The notes: a model not told the origin generated them from the sequence alone. 64,000 nt of DNA from Alphaproteobacteria bacterium (GCA_019245415.1 JAFARO010000017.1:124001-188000), one strand, 5' to 3'. Positions 27,780-36,592 are shown, counted from the stretch's first letter. Numbers and translations are program-made.

Positions 27780-28432
27780 GCGCGACGCTCGACCGCCAGG
27801 CGCTGCTGGCACAGGCCGCGTCGCCGCGCCAGGCCGGGGCGCGCGATGCGCCAGCGCTGGCAGGATTGCTCACCCAAGCCTTCCTCGCCGATCCGGTGTT
27901 CGATTGGATCGCGCGGCCGGGACCGGCGCGCATCGGCGCGCTCGAGCAGTTTTTCCGCTGGCTGCTGGCCGAGCGCGCGCTTCCTTTTGGCGAAGTGTGG
28001 ACGGCCGATGGCGTGGTCGCGGTGTGGGTGCCGCCCAACGCGCCGGCGAGCCCCGGCGGCTTCTGGGAGCAGATGCGTCTGCTGCCGATGTTCCTCAGGC
28101 TCTGCGGCCTCGCGCGCATGGGCCGCGGCTCGGCAATGGGCGCGGCAATGGAAGAGAATCATCCCAAGGCGCCGCATTTCTATCTCGCCTTCATCGGCGT
28201 ATCGCCGTCGTTGCAAGGCCTGGGCCTGGGCAGCGCGGTGCTCGAAGCCAACCTCAAGCGCATCGACGCGCAGGGCGCGCCCGCCTATCTCGAAAACTCG
28301 AATCCAAAGAACGCGCGGCTCTACGAACGTCTTGGCTTCGCGACACAGCGCAACATCGCGCCCACCCTCGCCCCGCCATTGACAGCGATGTGGCGGGACA
28401 AAACTCCACCCTCCCCTTGCGGGAGATTGTGA
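27776..28432 (+). CDS. GNAT-family N-acetyltransferase
   Basis: The 218-residue protein shows GNAT motif A as IGVSPSLQGLGLGSAVLEAN and the following NPKNARLYERLGF acetyl-CoA contact. The substrate is unknown. The start is GTG at 27776, overlapping the coq7 stop. The last residues (DKTPPSPCGRL) read through a CCTCCCC...GGGAG stretch just before the low-GC restriction gene, so the natural C-terminus may have been altered by the insertion. It is far from the pse genes and is not a convincing PseH. Confidence 0.82.
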   Translation: MSATLDRQALLAQAASPRQAGARDAPALAGLLTQAFLADPVFDWIARPGPARIGALEQFFRWLLAERALPFGEVWTADGVVAVWVPPNAPASPGGFWEQMRLLPMFLRLCGLARMGRGSAMGAAMEENHPKAPHFYLAFIGVSPSLQGLGLGSAVLEANLKRIDAQGAPAYLENSNPKNARLYERLGFATQRNIAPTLAPPLTAMWRDKTPPSPCGRL

Positions 28433-28566
28433 ACCATGGAAAAGCCCCATAGAATTCTTGGCTTCCGACCAATTGCCGGTCGCGAGGGGCCGCAGTTGCG
28501 AGTGGCGACCGATGACGCTCGATAAGCGGTCCGCTATTCGGCACCTGAAGCTAAAGATCGGCTAGC

Positions 28567-31500
28567 ATGTCAAGCGCGACACAGGCCGCGGGCGTTTCTC
28601 TCAAGAAGCGCGCGCTACGGCAAAAGATTCTGAATGTCGCTCTCACCTCCAAAGGATTTCGTGACGCATTGGTGGAGGACGCGAAAGAGATTCGCGAAAT
28701 CGCCAAACCAACCGCGACCGAGGCCGCGATTGAGGGGGCCTTCGAGCGGGTGATGTATGCACGTCTGCGCGAGATCGGGCTTCGATTTCATCCTGAAAAG
28801 GAAGTTGCAATCGATTTGAGAAGGCACCTCGCGACAGGCAGGACGGACAGCAGGCTTGGCGCATTGGTAATCGAGTATAAGCGACCATCCCTGCTCAAAT
28901 CGGACGGGGAAATCGAAACCGCGATCGCTCACCTTGCCTCCTACCTGCGCGCCTCGAGCGAAGCGGCGCAGGCGCCGTTCATCGGGATTCTGACCAATGG
29001 TATAATTGCAATCGAGGTACGTGCGTCTGGCGACGCGGTCACGTCGAAAACGGCCCCGCAAAGACTCGATGCTGCGTTTCTCCTGAGGATGACACGCCAC
29101 GTCATCTCTCTGGCCGTGACGGCGCTCACTCCGACCAATCTTATTCGAGATTTTTGCGGATCGCAGGATGGCGTGCTGTTGAGAACCGCGCGCACTCTCA
29201 ACATCGCTCTTCGCCAGCAGCTGAAGACTCAGGTGCTACACGCCGAATGGGAAGAGATGTTCCGGCTCACCCACGACGACCAATCGCAGCAGAAGAAAAT
29301 CGAAGAGCGTCGCAAAGCCTTGGCAGAGCTTTTCCTAGTACATATCGCCAGCCCTGCGGAAGAATACCGCGCTCTGTTCGCACTGCACACTGCCTACGCG
29401 GTTCTGCTGAAGTTCATGGCATATCGAACTGTTTCAGATATCTATCTCGGTGAAGTTGGTCAAGACTACGGTTCTCTGTCCGCAGCTGCCAATCAACCAC
29501 TTCGCACATTTTGTGAAGGTCTTGAAGACGGAGAAGTGTTCCGCGCGCTCGGCATCATCAATCTGTTGGAGGGCGACTTCTTCTCTTGGTACTGCGACCG
29601 GAAGCAATGGACTGCGGAAATCGCCGATGCAATGCGCGAAATGCTCGATACTCTGGCACGCTACGAAGAAGCCGCGCACATTTTCGAAGCAAATGAGGCG
29701 CCGGACCTTTTTCGAGAGCTCTATCAAGCCGCGGTGCCACGGGTGGTTCGCAGCAGCTTCGGCGAGTTCTACACGCCTTATTGGCTGGCGGACCATGTCA
29801 TTGACACCACTCGGCCGCGCGGCAAATGGCGAGCGATTGATCCTTGTTGTGGTTCAGGGACTTTCGTCATCGCCGCGATTGCGCGCGTGCGCCGCGAGTG
29901 CGAACACCGCAATCTAAACAAAAGTGAAACCCTGCGGGAAATTGTCGATCGTGTCGTGGCGATCGACCTAAATCCACTTGCGGTCCTGACAACGCGCATC
30001 AACTATTTCATCCATGTCAGCCACCTGCTCAACGGCGCGAAACTCCCGCTCGTGATTCCCGTTTTTCTCGGCGATGCGTCTGCCTTGCCTGATCGCATCA
30101 TGGTGGATGGTGTGCGTTGTCTGCGGTTCGAGCTGAAAACATTGAAGAGCCATGTTAACGCTGTCCTTCCGATTTCAACGGTCGAGAACAGGGCGCGGTT
30201 TATGCAACTGATGCTTTCGTACGAGCGGCAGATTAAGGCGCAGAACCGCGGCAAAGCCAACGAGATACTGCTCAATGGAATAGCGGACAATCACCGTACG
30301 TCTTCAATCTGCGGGGCCGTTCACGACTTGACCGACAGCCTGATTGGATTGCAAGCGAACGGATGGAACGGAATTTGGGCGCGCGTTCTTTCGAATTTTC
30401 TTACGACCGCATGCTTGGGAAAATTTTCCGTCGTGATGGGCAACCCGCCATGGATCGACTGGAAAAACTTGCCCGAGGGATACCGCAACCGGATCAAGAT
30501 TACAGAGTTGCTGCGAAGTATTTTCTCAGGCGCGGGCCGCACCGGCGGAATCAATCTCAATATCTGCGCGCTGATTTCCTACGTTTCGATGGTCAATTGG
30601 CTCGCGCCGAAGGGTCGACTCGCATTCCTGATGCCGCGCGAACTCGCCAACCAGGCATCGTACGAAGGCTGGCGCCGCTTGGGCGGAAGATGGGGATTTC
30701 TTGCATTTCACGATTGGTCGAAAGCTGGACATCCATTCGATCCGGTGCGCGAGCAGTTCATGACGTTTGTGCTGGGCAAGCGCCCGGAACCGTCACGACA
30801 CACTCCAGTGCGGCGGTATAGGAAAAAGCCAGGGACGAAACAACATGCCACAAAATGGGCAAGTATTTCGGTTGCCACTGAGCGCCTGGAGGTCAGTGAC
30901 GCGATTGCCGGGCAAATCATTCCCGGCAGCACGACCTTTACTTTCGCCGATAGCCAAGACGAGCTTGACGAATTCGCTCTGGTAGCCGGCGACTGCGAAT
31001 ATGTCGGGCGCGAGGGGACGCAATTTTACCCACAAGAGTTGCAGCTATTCAAACATATCTCCGCTGGTCCGCGGCCTGGCACCGTTTGGCTGACGAACGT
31101 GCAAGCAGATAAAGCCCAACACAGAGTGCCTTCGATGCGTGTCCTTCTCGAAACCAGATATTTGCGCCCGCTCGTCACAGCTCCGAATATCGAACCCTTT
31201 AGTCATGAGTATGACGGGCTACTTGTGGCATTCCCCTACGATGCGGCGATGCCCACGAAGCCAATCCCTCGTGAGACGCTGGAGGAAACTTCGCCCCTCT
31301 TGTTGGATTACTACAACCGTCACCGCGAAACGATCGAGAGCCTGTCCCCATTCAACGCAAAAATTCGTGGACCCAACCCGGGTGAATTCTACGGATTGGC
31401 GCGCACCGGGCCCTATAGCTTTGCGGACGTATACGTTGCGTATCGAAAAGATACCAAGTGGCGGGCCGTTGTTGTGTCTTCTGAGCCCTTGCCATGGGAT

Positions 31501-31830
31501 CGCAATGGACAGGTGGTGTTTCAGAGCCATGCGGTCTCTATGTGCGAGCGCCTGGGCGGCCGCTTTATCACGCAAGATGAGGGACATTACATTTGTGCCA
31601 TCCTCAATGTTCCGCTGGTGGAGCGGTTCATAGCTGGAACGTCTGACAATCGCTCGTTCAAGGTGCGTCCCCCGATCTTCGTCCCTGAATTCGATCCGGA
31701 AGACGACAAGCACCTCGAATTGGCGGCGCTCTCCCGCGAAGCCCATGCCAATCCCGAGCGCCGCGAGGCCATTCGCTCTGAATGCGAAAGGCTATACCTG
31801 ACTTTGTGCCGTTCGAGGCATTTGATGTGA
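28567..31830 (+). CDS. Type IIG-like restriction-modification protein (nuclease + N6-adenine methylase)
   Basis: The 1087-residue protein joins three parts. The N-terminal region has a PD-(D/E)xK-like nuclease signature: D94 in GRTDSRLG and E103-x-K105 in VIEYK. The middle is a gamma-type N6-adenine methyltransferase with FGEFYTP (about 398-404), SAM motif DPCCGSGTF (about 424-432) and catalytic NPPW (625-628). The C-terminal 400 residues should hold the target-recognition domain. Such single-chain enzymes both cut and methylate. Base composition is visibly more AT-rich than its neighbours, suggesting recent transfer. No helicase, specificity subunit, PglZ or integrase is nearby, so BREX and DISARM are unlikely. 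Confidence 0.85.
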   Translation: MSSATQAAGVSLKKRALRQKILNVALTSKGFRDALVEDAKEIREIAKPTATEAAIEGAFERVMYARLREIGLRFHPEKEVAIDLRRHLATGRTDSRLGALVIEYKRPSLLKSDGEIETAIAHLASYLRASSEAAQAPFIGILTNGIIAIEVRASGDAVTSKTAPQRLDAAFLLRMTRHVISLAVTALTPTNLIRDFCGSQDGVLLRTARTLNIALRQQLKTQVLHAEWEEMFRLTHDDQSQQKKIEERRKALAELFLVHIASPAEEYRALFALHTAYAVLLKFMAYRTVSDIYLGEVGQDYGSLSAAANQPLRTFCEGLEDGEVFRALGIINLLEGDFFSWYCDRKQWTAEIADAMREMLDTLARYEEAAHIFEANEAPDLFRELYQAAVPRVVRSSFGEFYTPYWLADHVIDTTRPRGKWRAIDPCCGSGTFVIAAIARVRRECEHRNLNKSETLREIVDRVVAIDLNPLAVLTTRINYFIHVSHLLNGAKLPLVIPVFLGDASALPDRIMVDGVRCLRFELKTLKSHVNAVLPISTVENRARFMQLMLSYERQIKAQNRGKANEILLNGIADNHRTSSICGAVHDLTDSLIGLQANGWNGIWARVLSNFLTTACLGKFSVVMGNPPWIDWKNLPEGYRNRIKITELLRSIFSGAGRTGGINLNICALISYVSMVNWLAPKGRLAFLMPRELANQASYEGWRRLGGRWGFLAFHDWSKAGHPFDPVREQFMTFVLGKRPEPSRHTPVRRYRKKPGTKQHATKWASISVATERLEVSDAIAGQIIPGSTTFTFADSQDELDEFALVAGDCEYVGREGTQFYPQELQLFKHISAGPRPGTVWLTNVQADKAQHRVPSMRVLLETRYLRPLVTAPNIEPFSHEYDGLLVAFPYDAAMPTKPIPRETLEETSPLLLDYYNRHRETIESLSPFNAKIRGPNPGEFYGLARTGPYSFADVYVAYRKDTKWRAVVVSSEPLPWDRNGQVVFQSHAVSMCERLGGRFITQDEGHYICAILNVPLVERFIAGTSDNRSFKVRPPIFVPEFDPEDDKHLELAALSREAHANPERREAIRSECERLYLTLCRSRHLM

Positions 31831-31851
31831 AGGCAAGCGCAAAACGAGGGT

Positions 31852-33615
31852 TCAGTTCCGCGATGATGTTACGCGCTCCGCCAATGCCTGGCCGACCTGG
31901 CGGACCAGCGCGTTCCAGTCGCCGAAGCGGTCGGGGCTGAAGACGCGAGTCTTGCGGTACCAGGGGTATTCGCCGGTGCCGAGCTGCGGCCAGGTGCGGC
32001 CCGCGGTGAGAAACCAGGTCTCGGTTCCGACGCTGGCCGCGCACGCCGCCGCCGCCGTCGGCGCGGAGAGCACGAGGTCGAGCGAGGCCGAGAGCGCGGC
32101 GGCACCGTCGATATCGTCCTTGAGGTCGAGATCGTCGATCCGCGCGATCGCCACACCGTGCATCTCCGCGGCGCGCGCGAGCTCTTCGGCGCAATCGCCA
32201 TATTGCAGGTTGACGATGCGCACGCCCGGCGTCTTCAAGATCGGGCCCCAGGCATCGAGCACGCTGTAATATTTGGCGCGCTTGGCGCCCAGCATCATCG
32301 AGCGCCAGCAGATGCCGATCTTGGGCTCCGGCCCAAGCGCGTCGAGCCGCGCGCGGAAATCGGCGACGCGTTGCGCATCGGGAACGAGGAAAGGCTGGTG
32401 CGGAAAATCGCTCAAGGCGCGGCGCAGGAAGCGCAGCGGCGTTGCCATCGGCGCCCAGAAATCGGGATCGCCCTTGTCGGTGCTGAAGGGAATGAACCGC
32501 AACGACTTGTTGCCGTCCTTGTCCAGCAATGTGCGATCCTCATAGGCGCCGACGACGGCGCGCGGGAAGGAGCGCTGGAACAGCGCGATGAGACGCCGGT
32601 CGACCGCGATCTCGAGCGTGCCCGCTTCGCCGACGGCGCGCTGCAGATCGGGGAGGACATTGGCGAACATGAACTCGTCGCCCAGGCCCTGCTCGCCGAC
32701 GACCAGCATGCGCTTGCCGTCGAGCGCTTCGCCCTGCCAGAGCGGGGCGTTCGTCATGTGATGCACATAGGCACGGAAACGCTGATCGTTGCGGATCTCG
32801 AAGGCGTCGAAGCCTTCCGCCAGCCGGCCCATGCCGATCAGGCAGATGGCGCGGCTGTGCTCGCTCTCGCGGCGCTCGTTCTCGTCGACCGCGCGGGCGA
32901 GCGCGCCGTCATAGGCGACCAGAGCCTCGCCGAGACGGCCGAGATGGGAGTGCGCGTAGCCCAGATTGTGATGCAGCCGCGCGAAATCCGGATCGAGCCG
33001 AATGGCCTCCTGGTAGAAGACGAGGCTCTCTTCGACGCGCCCGTTCTCGGCGAGTACGGTGGCGAGCGCGTTCCACAGGATCGCTTCTCCGGGCATGCGG
33101 TAGATCGCGGCGCGCAGGGTCTCGATGGCGGTATCGACATGCCCCATGTCGCTCTGCACCGATCCTAGATTGTTGTAGCCCAATGGCGAATCCGGACAGG
33201 CGCCGATATAGAGCTGGAACATCTTCGCCGCGCCGTCCACGAGCTGCAGGTTCCAGGCGGCGAGGCCCAGATTGATCAACAGTTCGGGATCGTCCGGGTC
33301 GAGCTGGAAGGCCCGCTCATAGGTGACGAGCGCCTTGTGTTGATGGCCCATGCGCTGAAGCGCCATGGCGAGCAGGTGAAAAGCCTTGGCATTGGCGTCG
33401 TCGGTTTCGGTGGCGTCGAGCGCGAGCTGGCCGGCGCGCGCCAGATCGCCCTTCTGCCAGGCCTTGATGGCGCGCTTGAGCACGGCGTTCGATTTGCGGC
33501 GCTGCTCGGCGGCCTCGAACTCCTCAGCCAGCCGCTCGAGCTTGGCCAGCGCCGCCAGCCGCGCATCCATGCCGGTCATCGCCGGAAGGCTCAATTGGGG
33601 CGCGAGCGCGGCCAT
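31852..33615 (-). CDS. FlmG-like flagellin glycosyltransferase (TPR + GT domains), copy 1
   Basis: The 587-residue protein has TPR repeats over about residues 35-280 (for example YERAFQLDPDDPELLINLG and YQEAIRLDPDFARLHHNLG). A C-terminal glycosyltransferase-like domain holds LVVGEQGLGDEFMFA, IGICWRS and LVLSAPTAAAACAA. This is the plan of Caulobacter FlmG, a soluble enzyme whose TPRs bind flagellin while the GT part transfers pseudaminic acid; FlbA is related. It is divergent from flbT-flaF-flagellin. A second paralogue lies at 49.7-51.2 kb. Function is inferred from architecture and context. Confidence 0.78.
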   Translation of the reverse strand: MAALAPQLSLPAMTGMDARLAALAKLERLAEEFEAAEQRRKSNAVLKRAIKAWQKGDLARAGQLALDATETDDANAKAFHLLAMALQRMGHQHKALVTYERAFQLDPDDPELLINLGLAAWNLQLVDGAAKMFQLYIGACPDSPLGYNNLGSVQSDMGHVDTAIETLRAAIYRMPGEAILWNALATVLAENGRVEESLVFYQEAIRLDPDFARLHHNLGYAHSHLGRLGEALVAYDGALARAVDENERRESEHSRAICLIGMGRLAEGFDAFEIRNDQRFRAYVHHMTNAPLWQGEALDGKRMLVVGEQGLGDEFMFANVLPDLQRAVGEAGTLEIAVDRRLIALFQRSFPRAVVGAYEDRTLLDKDGNKSLRFIPFSTDKGDPDFWAPMATPLRFLRRALSDFPHQPFLVPDAQRVADFRARLDALGPEPKIGICWRSMMLGAKRAKYYSVLDAWGPILKTPGVRIVNLQYGDCAEELARAAEMHGVAIARIDDLDLKDDIDGAAALSASLDLVLSAPTAAAACAASVGTETWFLTAGRTWPQLGTGEYPWYRKTRVFSPDRFGDWNALVRQVGQALAERVTSSRN

Positions 33616-33748
33616 GCGGAAAACCCTCGTTGCGGAACGTCCATCAAAGCGCGCGCATGCTTAAGCAGCAGTGAACGCGACAATGAAAAGCGCCAGCACT
33701 TTGTTAACCGTGGCGGGGTAATGTGCGCCCACGACTTTGGAGGGCCGA

Positions 33749-34174
33749 ATGCCGCTCAAGCTGTCGCTCAAGCCGGGCGAAAAATTCGTGCTCAATGGCG
33801 CGGTGCTCGCCAATGGCGACAAGCGCATCAGCCTGGTGCTGCAAAACAAGGCCTGCGTGCTGCGCGAGAAGGACATCCTGCAGCCCGCCGATGCGACCAC
33901 GCCGGCGCGGCGCATCTATCTGCCGATCATGATGATGTATCTCGATGCCGAGAACTTCGAGGAATACTACACCGAGTTCGCGCTGCGGATGACCGAGTTC
34001 ATGGGCGCCATCCAGACCCGCGCCGTGCTCGCTTCCTGCATCGAGATCAGCCGCGATGTCGCCAACGGCGCCTATTACAAGGCGCTCATGGGCTGCCGCA
34101 AACTCTTTGAATTCGAACAGGAACGGTTGAGCTATGACCCTGCAGGCTTACAAGAACACGCAGCGCATTACTGA
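33749..34174 (+). CDS. flbT: Flagellin synthesis post-transcriptional repressor FlbT
   Basis: The 141-residue protein has the FlbT opening MPLKLSLKPGEKFVLNGAVL and the later YLDAENFEEYYTEFALRM. FlbT binds flagellin mRNA leaders and controls their stability or translation until the hook is finished. The ATG at 33749 has a perfect GGAGGG site. Its last 41 bases overlap flaF in another frame, so the two antagonistic regulators are tightly linked. Confidence 0.93.
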   Translation: MPLKLSLKPGEKFVLNGAVLANGDKRISLVLQNKACVLREKDILQPADATTPARRIYLPIMMMYLDAENFEEYYTEFALRMTEFMGAIQTRAVLASCIEISRDVANGAYYKALMGCRKLFEFEQERLSYDPAGLQEHAAHY

Positions 34175-34484
34175 GGACTCGCGCACCACCGAATACAGGC
34201 TGTTCGGACAGGTCACCGGGGCCCTTATCGACGCGCAGAGGAACGGCGAGCAGGGCTCGCCGCTGATCGACGCGGTCGACTGGAACAAGAAGCTGTGGCG
34301 CACGCTGGCGGCCGATTGCATGGACGAGCGCAACCGGCTGCCCGAGGGCGTGCGCGCCCAGATCATCTCGCTCTCCCTCTGGATCGCGAAATATTCGCGC
34401 GCCGTGACCCGCGAAGGCGCCTCGCTCGATCCGCTGATCGAGGTCAACCGCAACATCATGCAGGGCCTGCAAGGCGCGGCCTGA
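34134..34484 (+). CDS. flaF: Flagellar biosynthesis regulator FlaF
   Basis: The 116-residue protein matches FlaF across its length, from LQAYKNTQRITEDSRTTEYRLF to VNRNIMQGL. FlaF promotes flagellin translation and secretion and counteracts FlbT. The ATG at 34134 lies inside flbT, giving a 41-base overlap in a different frame. Flagellin copy 1 starts 158 bases downstream under its own sigma-54 promoter. Confidence 0.92.
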   Translation: MTLQAYKNTQRITEDSRTTEYRLFGQVTGALIDAQRNGEQGSPLIDAVDWNKKLWRTLAADCMDERNRLPEGVRAQIISLSLWIAKYSRAVTREGASLDPLIEVNRNIMQGLQGAA

Positions 34485-34494
34485 ACTGCCGCGC

Positions 34495-34507
34495 GGCAAG
34501 TTCTGCC
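34495..34507 (+). promoter_or_regulatory. ftr-like enhancer site upstream of flagellin 1
   Basis: GGCAAGTTCTGCC lies about 80 bases upstream of the sigma-54 -24 element. It matches the 13-base motif repeated before flagellin 2 and flgI. In Caulobacter, ftr elements of similar form bind the NtrC-type activator FlbD. A weaker copy (GGCCTGAACTGCC, 34478-34490) lies just upstream. Confidence 0.65.
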
Positions 34508-34584
34508 CATGGTTAACGGACGGTTGATTTTCAAATCTCGAAACAAATACAGCAGGTTATACGGTCAAGTTTTGGTTCCTTCGG

Positions 34585-34600
34585 TGGCACGGCGGTTGCG
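34585..34600 (+). promoter_or_regulatory. Sigma-54 promoter of flagellin 1
   Basis: TGGCACGGCGGTTGCG matches the sigma-54 consensus TGGCACG-N4-TTGC exactly, with the invariant GG and GC ten bases apart. It sits 43 bases before the flagellin start, the usual place for a late flagellar promoter. Confidence 0.88.
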
Positions 34601-34642
34601 ATGGCTTCAGCCGGCACCGCCAGGACGGAAGGGACGACCGAC

Positions 34643-35467
34643 ATGCTGAGCGTCAACACCAACACCGGCGCGATGGTCGCGCTGCAATATCTCAACGACA
34701 CCCAGGCCCAGCTTGCCCAGACCCAGAACGCGGTCGACACCGGGCTCAAGGTCTCGTCCGCGAAGGACGACGGCGCGGTCTACGCCATCGCCCAAAACAT
34801 GCGCGGCGACATCGCCGGCTACACGGCCGTCACCGACAGCTTGAACCGCGGCATGTCGGCGATCGACGTGGCGATGTCCGCAGGCCAGTCGATCTCCGAC
34901 CTCTTGGTCGAGATGAAGACCAAGGCGCTGGCGGCATCCGACACCTCGCTCGACACCGCGAGCCGAGCGGCGATGAACCAGGATTTCGTCGCCTTGCGAG
35001 ACCAGATCACGACCATCGTCAAGAATGCGGTGTTCAACGGCTACAATCTGGTCGACGGCTCGACGCTGCAGATCACCGCGCTCGCCTCCGCCGACGGCAC
35101 GCGCCACATCACCACTGCGGCGGAGAACATGACCCTCTCCGGCTCGGTCGTGACCATTTCAACGGCCGCCTCGATCGCCACCCAGACCGGCGCCTCGACC
35201 ATGGTGGCCGCGATCCAGACTTCTTTGCAGAACGTCGATGCCGCGCTGGCCAAACTCTCGGCCGGCTCGAAGAAGTTCTCGATCCAGCTGGGCTTCGCCT
35301 CCAAGCTTTCCGACACGCTGACCACCGGGGTCGGCCATCTCGTCGATGCCGACATGGCCAAGGAGAGCGCGATGCTCCAGTCGCTGCAGGTCAAGCAGCA
35401 GTTGGGCGTGCAGGCGCTGTCGATTGCCAACCAGTCGCCGCAATACCTGCTGTCGCTGTTCAAGTAG
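34643..35467 (+). CDS. Flagellin, copy 1
   Basis: The 274-residue protein has the conserved flagellin N-terminal helices (SVNTNTGAMVALQYL, SAKDDGAVYAIAQNMRGD) and C-terminal helices (SAMLQSLQVKQQLGVQALSIANQSPQYLLSLF). The middle is short with little D2/D3, as in Caulobacter FljK-type flagellins. It is exported by the flagellar secretion system and polymerises as filament. It is Ser/Thr-rich between residues 140 and 215, a plausible glycosylation region. The ATG at 34643 follows GGAAGGG. About 80% identical by eye to copy 2. Confidence 0.95.
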   Translation: MLSVNTNTGAMVALQYLNDTQAQLAQTQNAVDTGLKVSSAKDDGAVYAIAQNMRGDIAGYTAVTDSLNRGMSAIDVAMSAGQSISDLLVEMKTKALAASDTSLDTASRAAMNQDFVALRDQITTIVKNAVFNGYNLVDGSTLQITALASADGTRHITTAAENMTLSGSVVTISTAASIATQTGASTMVAAIQTSLQNVDAALAKLSAGSKKFSIQLGFASKLSDTLTTGVGHLVDADMAKESAMLQSLQVKQQLGVQALSIANQSPQYLLSLFK

Positions 35468-35477
35468 GATCGTCTTC

Positions 35478-35520
35478 GGCCCTTCGTCCTGCGGCAGCAG
35501 CGGATGAAGGGCCCCGATTT
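35478..35520 (+). terminator. Hairpin terminator after flagellin 1
   Basis: GGCCCTTCGTCC (35478-35489) pairs with GGATGAAGGGCC (35502-35513) with one G-T pair, and is followed by CCGATTT. It lies 11 bases after the flagellin stop. Confidence 0.75.
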
Positions 35521-35544
35521 ACCCGCCATTCGATTAGACTTTGA

Positions 35545-35599
35545 GGCAAATTCTGCCGCGTTCCCGGCAAGAATTGCCGCTTAATAGGTAAATCCTGCC
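35545..35599 (+). promoter_or_regulatory. Three ftr-like enhancer sites at exact 21-base spacing
   Basis: Three 13-base repeats lie at 35545-35557 (GGCAAATTCTGCC), 35566-35578 (GGCAAGAATTGCC, a near-perfect palindrome) and 35587-35599 (GGTAAATCCTGCC). Each start is exactly 21 bases from the previous one, two helical turns, so all face the same side of the DNA. They lie about 90 bases upstream of the flagellin 2 sigma-54 promoter, as expected for an FlbD-like activator array. Confidence 0.75.
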
Positions 35600-35687
35600 G
35601 GGATTAACTGTGCGGGCGCAATTTCGCCCCGGTCATATTTTCCGCCTCGCCCTCGGAATCGAGAGTTAGAGATTCCCTAACGCGCTC

Positions 35688-35703
35688 CGGCACGCCGGTT
35701 GCT
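35688..35703 (+). promoter_or_regulatory. Sigma-54 promoter of flagellin 2
   Basis: CGGCACGCCGGTTGCT matches TGGCACG-N4-TTGCT except for the first base, with GG and GC correctly ten bases apart. It lies 58 bases before the flagellin start. Confidence 0.85.
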
Positions 35704-35761
35704 CTTGCCTTCACAGGGCAAAACGCCCTTGAGCAAAACGCTCGAAACAACGGAGGCAAGA

Positions 35762-36586
35762 ATGCTTAGCGTCAACACCAACAACGGCGCCATGGTTGCG
35801 CTGCAGTACCTGAGCCAGACCCAGGCTCAGCTGTCGAAGACCCAAAGCGCCATCAACAGCGGCATGAAGGTCTCGTCCGCGAAGGACGACGGCGCCGTCT
35901 ACGCCATCGCCCAGAACATGCGCGGCGATGTCGCCGGCTATTCGGCGGTCACCGACAGCCTCAATCGCGGCATGTCGACCGTCGACGTGGCGATGTCGGC
36001 CGGTCAGTCGATCTCCGACCTGCTCATCGAGATGAAGACGAAGGCGCTGGCCGCCTCCGACACTTCGCTCGACACCGCAAGCCGCGCGGCGATGAACCAG
36101 GATTTCGTCGCGTTGCGCGACCAGATCACGACCATCGTCAACAACGCGGTGTTCAACGGCTACAACCTGGTCGACGGTTCGACGACCCAGGTCACCGCTC
36201 TGGCCTCGACCGACGGCTCGCGCCGCATCACGGTCGCTGCCGAAAATCTGAGCCTGTCGGGCTCGATCGTGACGGTGTCCACCGGCGCGTCGATCTCCAC
36301 CCAGGCTGCGGCTTCGACGATGGTGGCGGCGTTGCAGACCTCGCTCACCAATGTCGACTCCGCTCTGGCGAAACTGTCGTCCGGCTCGAAGAAGTTCTCG
36401 ATCCAGATCGACTTCGCCCAGAAGCTGTCGGACGCTCTCACCAGCGGCATCGGCAACCTGGTCGACGCCAACATGGCCAACGAAAGCGCGATGCTGCAGT
36501 CCTTGCAGGTCAAGCAGCAGTTGGGCGTGCAGGCGCTGTCCATCGCCAATCAGGCGCCGCAGACCATTCTCTCGCTCTTCCGCTAA
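35762..36586 (+). CDS. Flagellin, copy 2
   Basis: The 274-residue protein is a same-length paralogue of copy 1. The flanks (SVNTNNGAMVALQYL; SLQVKQQLGVQALSIANQ) and the block SDLL(I/V)EMKTKALAASDTS are nearly identical, and most changes fall in residues 140-230. Filaments of two flagellins let the cell tune structure or glycosylation. The start follows GGAGG. Its own sigma-54 promoter and triple enhancer suggest higher or separately timed expression than copy 1. Confidence 0.95.
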   Translation: MLSVNTNNGAMVALQYLSQTQAQLSKTQSAINSGMKVSSAKDDGAVYAIAQNMRGDVAGYSAVTDSLNRGMSTVDVAMSAGQSISDLLIEMKTKALAASDTSLDTASRAAMNQDFVALRDQITTIVNNAVFNGYNLVDGSTTQVTALASTDGSRRITVAAENLSLSGSIVTVSTGASISTQAAASTMVAALQTSLTNVDSALAKLSSGSKKFSIQIDFAQKLSDALTSGIGNLVDANMANESAMLQSLQVKQQLGVQALSIANQAPQTILSLFR

Positions 36587-36592
36587 GAGCTC

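Noticed and set aside
27776-28432. The GNAT protein as the missing PseH
   Set aside because: It is 8 kb from the pse genes and translationally coupled to coq7; nothing in it is specific to PseH.
28567-31830. The methylase as part of a BREX or DISARM defence island
   Set aside because: No PglZ, BrxC, helicase or DrmB-like gene is adjacent; both neighbours are ordinary chromosomal genes.
33661-33675. TTAA-N7-TGAA upstream of flbT as a CtrA box
   Set aside because: One mismatch in a conserved half-site; about two such sites are expected by chance in a window this size.
33709-33727. A sigma-54-like TGGC...TGC sequence upstream of flbT
   Set aside because: The GG and GC are 11 bases apart, not 10, so it should not function as a sigma-54 promoter.
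34513-34527. TTAA-N7-TTGA upstream of flagellin 1 as a CtrA box
   Set aside because: One mismatch and lying between a clear enhancer and a sigma-54 promoter, which already explain the regulation.
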